Shown: piece by piece, positions 61,830 to 64,000 of the stretch
Layout of the letters: each line of letters begins with the position of its first letter
How positions within the stretch are numbered: the first letter of the stretch is position 1
Origin: Agromyces ramosus
GTDB lineage: Bacteria; Actinomycetota; Actinomycetes; Actinomycetales; Microbacteriaceae
Length of the DNA: 64,000 nucleotides
Direction: 5' to 3'
Assembly: GCF_004216665.1 (NCBI RefSeq)
Contig: NZ_SGWY01000001.1
Span: 434,001 to 498,000 of the forward strand
Position numbers and translations under genes: made by a program
Notes under the pieces: generated by a model
Databases searched by the model: none
Told to the model about the DNA's origin: nothing
Seen by the model: the letters and a program-made list of their open reading frames with translations, nothing else

Positions 61830-64000
61830 ATGTCTGCCCAAAAACGTACGATGAGCGACGTCGGCACCGGGATCCTCGGCTTCGTCGGCATGAGCGCTCT
61901 CGCCGGCGTTCTCGTCACCGCTGCGGTGACCCCGGCACTCGCGGTGACCGGCATGGCCGCGAACAACGGCATCTCCATGTTCGAGAACCTTCCCGGCTAC
62001 CTCGAGGTCGGCGAGCTCTCCGAGAAGACGGACATCTACGCCGTGCAGGCGGACGGCACGCCCTATCACCTCGCCTCGTTCTTCGACGAGAACCGCGAGG
62101 AGGTGCCGTGGGAGTCGATCAGCCAGTACGTGAAGGATGCCGCGGTCGCCGGTGAGGACCCCCGGTTCTACGAGCACGGCGGCATCGACATCCAGGGCAC
62201 CATACGCGGTGCCGTGAGCACCTACGTCCTCAACCAGGACGTGCAGGGCGGCTCGTCGATCACGCAGCAGTACGTGAAGAACGTGCTCATCAACAACGGC
62301 GTGCGCGAGGCGCAGACCGAGGAGGAGAAGGAGGCGGCGTACGACGCGGCCACCGAGACCTCGCCCGAGCGCAAGCTGAAGGAGATGCGCTACGCGATCT
62401 CGCTCGAGAAGAAGTTCTCGAAGGACGAGATCCTCATGGGCTACCTGAACATCGCCGCGTTCGGCGGTCGCGTGTACGGGATCGAGTCCGCGGCCCAGTA
62501 CTACTTCGGCGGGAAGCACGCGTCCGACCTGTCCCTGGCCGAGGCGGCGAGCCTCATCGCAATCGTGAACACCCCCGAGAAGTTCCGGCTCGACTACCCC
62601 GAGAGCGAGACGAACGGCGCGAGCACGGTCGTCGACGGCCAGCCCGTCCCGTACGCCGACAACAAGCAGCGACGCGACTACATCCTCGGCCAGATGCTGA
62701 AGGAGAAGAAGATCACGCAGGAGGAGCACGACGCGGCCGTCGCCTCGCCCGTCGCCCCGGCGATCCAGGAGCCCAGCACCGGCTGCCAGACGGCCGGCGG
62801 GAGCGCCTTCTTCTGCGACTACGTCAAGAACGTCATCCTCAACAACTACGACGATCCCGCGACCGAGGAGAACGAGGGCGCCGCGATGCTGCAGCAGGGC
62901 GGCCTGCAGGTCTACACGACCCTCGACCTCGAGCTGCAGGGTCGTGCCGAGGCCGCGATGGCCGAGAACGTGCCCTACACCGACCCCCGATTCGATGTCG
63001 GATCCGTGGCCGTCACGGTCCAGCCGGGCACCGGCAAGATCCTCGCGATGGCGCAGAACAAGCGCTTCACGGAGGACCCCGACATCGCGGCGACGAGCCC
63101 CGAGTACACCTCGATCAACTACAGCACCGACTTCGGCTACGGCGGCTCCAGCGGGTTCCAGCCCGGTTCGACGTACAAGGTCTGGACCCTGGCGCAGTGG
63201 CTGAACTCGGGCCACTCGCTCACCGAGACCTTCAACGGCGCCCGCCGCGACTTCACTCGCTTCACGAACTCGTGCGAGGGCAACTTCTCCGGGTCGTTCA
63301 ATCCCAGGAACGACGACGGGCGCATCGCGAACAACGCCGTGGATGCCACCAAGTGGTCGGTCAACTCCAGCTTCATGGCCATGGCCCAGCAGATGGACCT
63401 GTGCGACATCAAGAAGACGGCGGAGGCGTTCGGCATGCACCGCGCCGACAGCCAGCCCCTCACGATGTATCCGTCGGACGTGCTCGGCACGCAGGAGATC
63501 GCCCCGGTCACGATGGCGGCCGCCTTCGCCGGTATCGCCAACAACGGCACGACCTGCAGCCCGGTCGCGATCGATCGCATCGTCAAGGCCGACGGCACCG
63601 AGGTGGCGCCGCCGGCGTCCACGTGCACGCAGTCGGTGACCCCCGAGGTCGCGCACGCGATGGCGTACGCGATGCAGCAGACGTTCGCAGGCGGAGGCAC
63701 GGCCGTCGCGTCCAACACCGGCACCGGCGTGCCCCATATCGGCAAGACCGGTACGACCGACAACGCGTTCGACACGTGGATGGTGGGTTCCAGCACCAAG
63801 GCGGCGACCGCCGTCTGGGTCGGGAACGTCACCGGCGGTGACAATCGGACGAACCTCCGCAACATCAGCTTCGACAGCGGTGCAGCGGCGACCGCACGCC
63901 ACCGCATCTGGCCCTCGATCATGGAGCTCGCCGACACCAAGTACGGCGGCGACGAGTTCCCCGACCCCGACCCGAGCGCCTTCAAGCAGGTGCTGGTCGA
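61830..64000 (+). CDS. Bifunctional class A penicillin-binding protein (incomplete at window end)
   Basis: Peptidoglycan polymerase and crosslinker. At least 723 residues are visible. A short cytoplasmic start and one membrane helix (about 14-42) are followed by a GT51 domain with the catalytic Glu in AVAGEDPRFYEHGGID (residues 105-120) and GGSSITQQYVKN. The transpeptidase has SxxK in PGSTYKVW (near 447), SVNSSF, and KTG in IGKTGTTD (near 640). ATG 61830 (MSAQKRT) lies 7 nt after TAAGCT with no ribosome-binding site, so it may be leaderless; ATG 61851 is an alternative. The 3' end is outside the window. Confidence 0.94.
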   Translation, partial: MSAQKRTMSDVGTGILGFVGMSALAGVLVTAAVTPALAVTGMAANNGISMFENLPGYLEVGELSEKTDIYAVQADGTPYHLASFFDENREEVPWESISQYVKDAAVAGEDPRFYEHGGIDIQGTIRGAVSTYVLNQDVQGGSSITQQYVKNVLINNGVREAQTEEEKEAAYDAATETSPERKLKEMRYAISLEKKFSKDEILMGYLNIAAFGGRVYGIESAAQYYFGGKHASDLSLAEAASLIAIVNTPEKFRLDYPESETNGASTVVDGQPVPYADNKQRRDYILGQMLKEKKITQEEHDAAVASPVAPAIQEPSTGCQTAGGSAFFCDYVKNVILNNYDDPATEENEGAAMLQQGGLQVYTTLDLELQGRAEAAMAENVPYTDPRFDVGSVAVTVQPGTGKILAMAQNKRFTEDPDIAATSPEYTSINYSTDFGYGGSSGFQPGSTYKVWTLAQWLNSGHSLTETFNGARRDFTRFTNSCEGNFSGSFNPRNDDGRIANNAVDATKWSVNSSFMAMAQQMDLCDIKKTAEAFGMHRADSQPLTMYPSDVLGTQEIAPVTMAAAFAGIANNGTTCSPVAIDRIVKADGTEVAPPASTCTQSVTPEVAHAMAYAMQQTFAGGGTAVASNTGTGVPHIGKTGTTDNAFDTWMVGSSTKAATAVWVGNVTGGDNRTNLRNISFDSGAAATARHRIWPSIMELADTKYGGDEFPDPDPSAFKQVLV

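Overview
The window is very GC-rich, dense coding DNA from an actinobacterium. Gene content and style point to the family Microbacteriaceae, perhaps near Agromyces: a GTP-dependent PEP carboxykinase, small Microbacteriaceae-type proteins such as DUF7882, a GapB-like long GAPDH, many GTG starts and many 4-nt start/stop overlaps. The genus is an inference. No prophage, insertion sequence, CRISPR array or plasmid genes were seen; this looks like ordinary chromosome with a few accessory spots.

Layout. 1-4.3 kb: glycerol catabolism (glpK partial, glpF, glpD on the minus strand) with a divergent SorC/DeoR-type regulator. 4.3-9.3 kb: a membrane-anchored putative zinc protease, then an FMN-riboswitch-controlled ribD-ribE-ribBA-ribH operon. 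9.3-12.8 kb: small membrane protein, MFS transporter, a Cys/Met-rich copper-storage-like protein and small unknowns. 12.8-18 kb: an ABC-2 exporter operon, pseudouridine salvage genes (psuG and a PfkB kinase), then a conspicuous array of palindromic repeats (17366-17664). 17.7-22.2 kb: a tiny HTH protein behind twin operators, an ABC exporter, a 2H phosphoesterase-like protein and unknowns. 22.3-31.4 kb: gluconeogenic and acyl-CoA metabolism (pckG, divergent RamB-like regulator, PadR pair, SDR, thiolase, GapB-like GAPDH).

31.8-40.2 kb is a homoprotocatechuate (3,4-dihydroxyphenylacetate) meta-cleavage cluster: a frameshifted TPP enzyme, hydratase HpaH, aldolase HpaI, an unusual FAH-RraA fusion, a GntR regulator, HpaE and HpaD. 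Two near-identical palindromes upstream of its two transcription blocks are the likely GntR operators. 40.2-45.5 kb: alpha/beta hydrolase, nicotinamidase, M20 peptidase, PBP4-like carboxypeptidase and a Gfo/Idh/MocA oxidoreductase on the minus strand. 45.6-48.4 kb: small paralogous proteins, a DUF7882 protein and tandem secreted SGNH hydrolases, then tRNA-Thr(CGT). 48.6-54.8 kb: secreted alpha/beta hydrolase, holB, tmk and topA. 55.2-58.5 kb: a compact Tad/Flp pilus locus. A 6C-type small RNA lies just upstream of it on the same strand, as beside the M. tuberculosis Tad-like locus. 59-64 kb: acs, RidA, a DUF4177 protein and the start of a bifunctional class A penicillin-binding protein.

The strongest leads beyond routine annotation are the 17.4-17.7 kb palindromic repeat array, the 6C RNA, the paired GntR operators with the FAH-RraA fusion, the twin-operator tiny HTH gene, and a recurrent pattern of a TANNNT hexamer 6-7 nt before ATG that implies many leaderless mRNAs.
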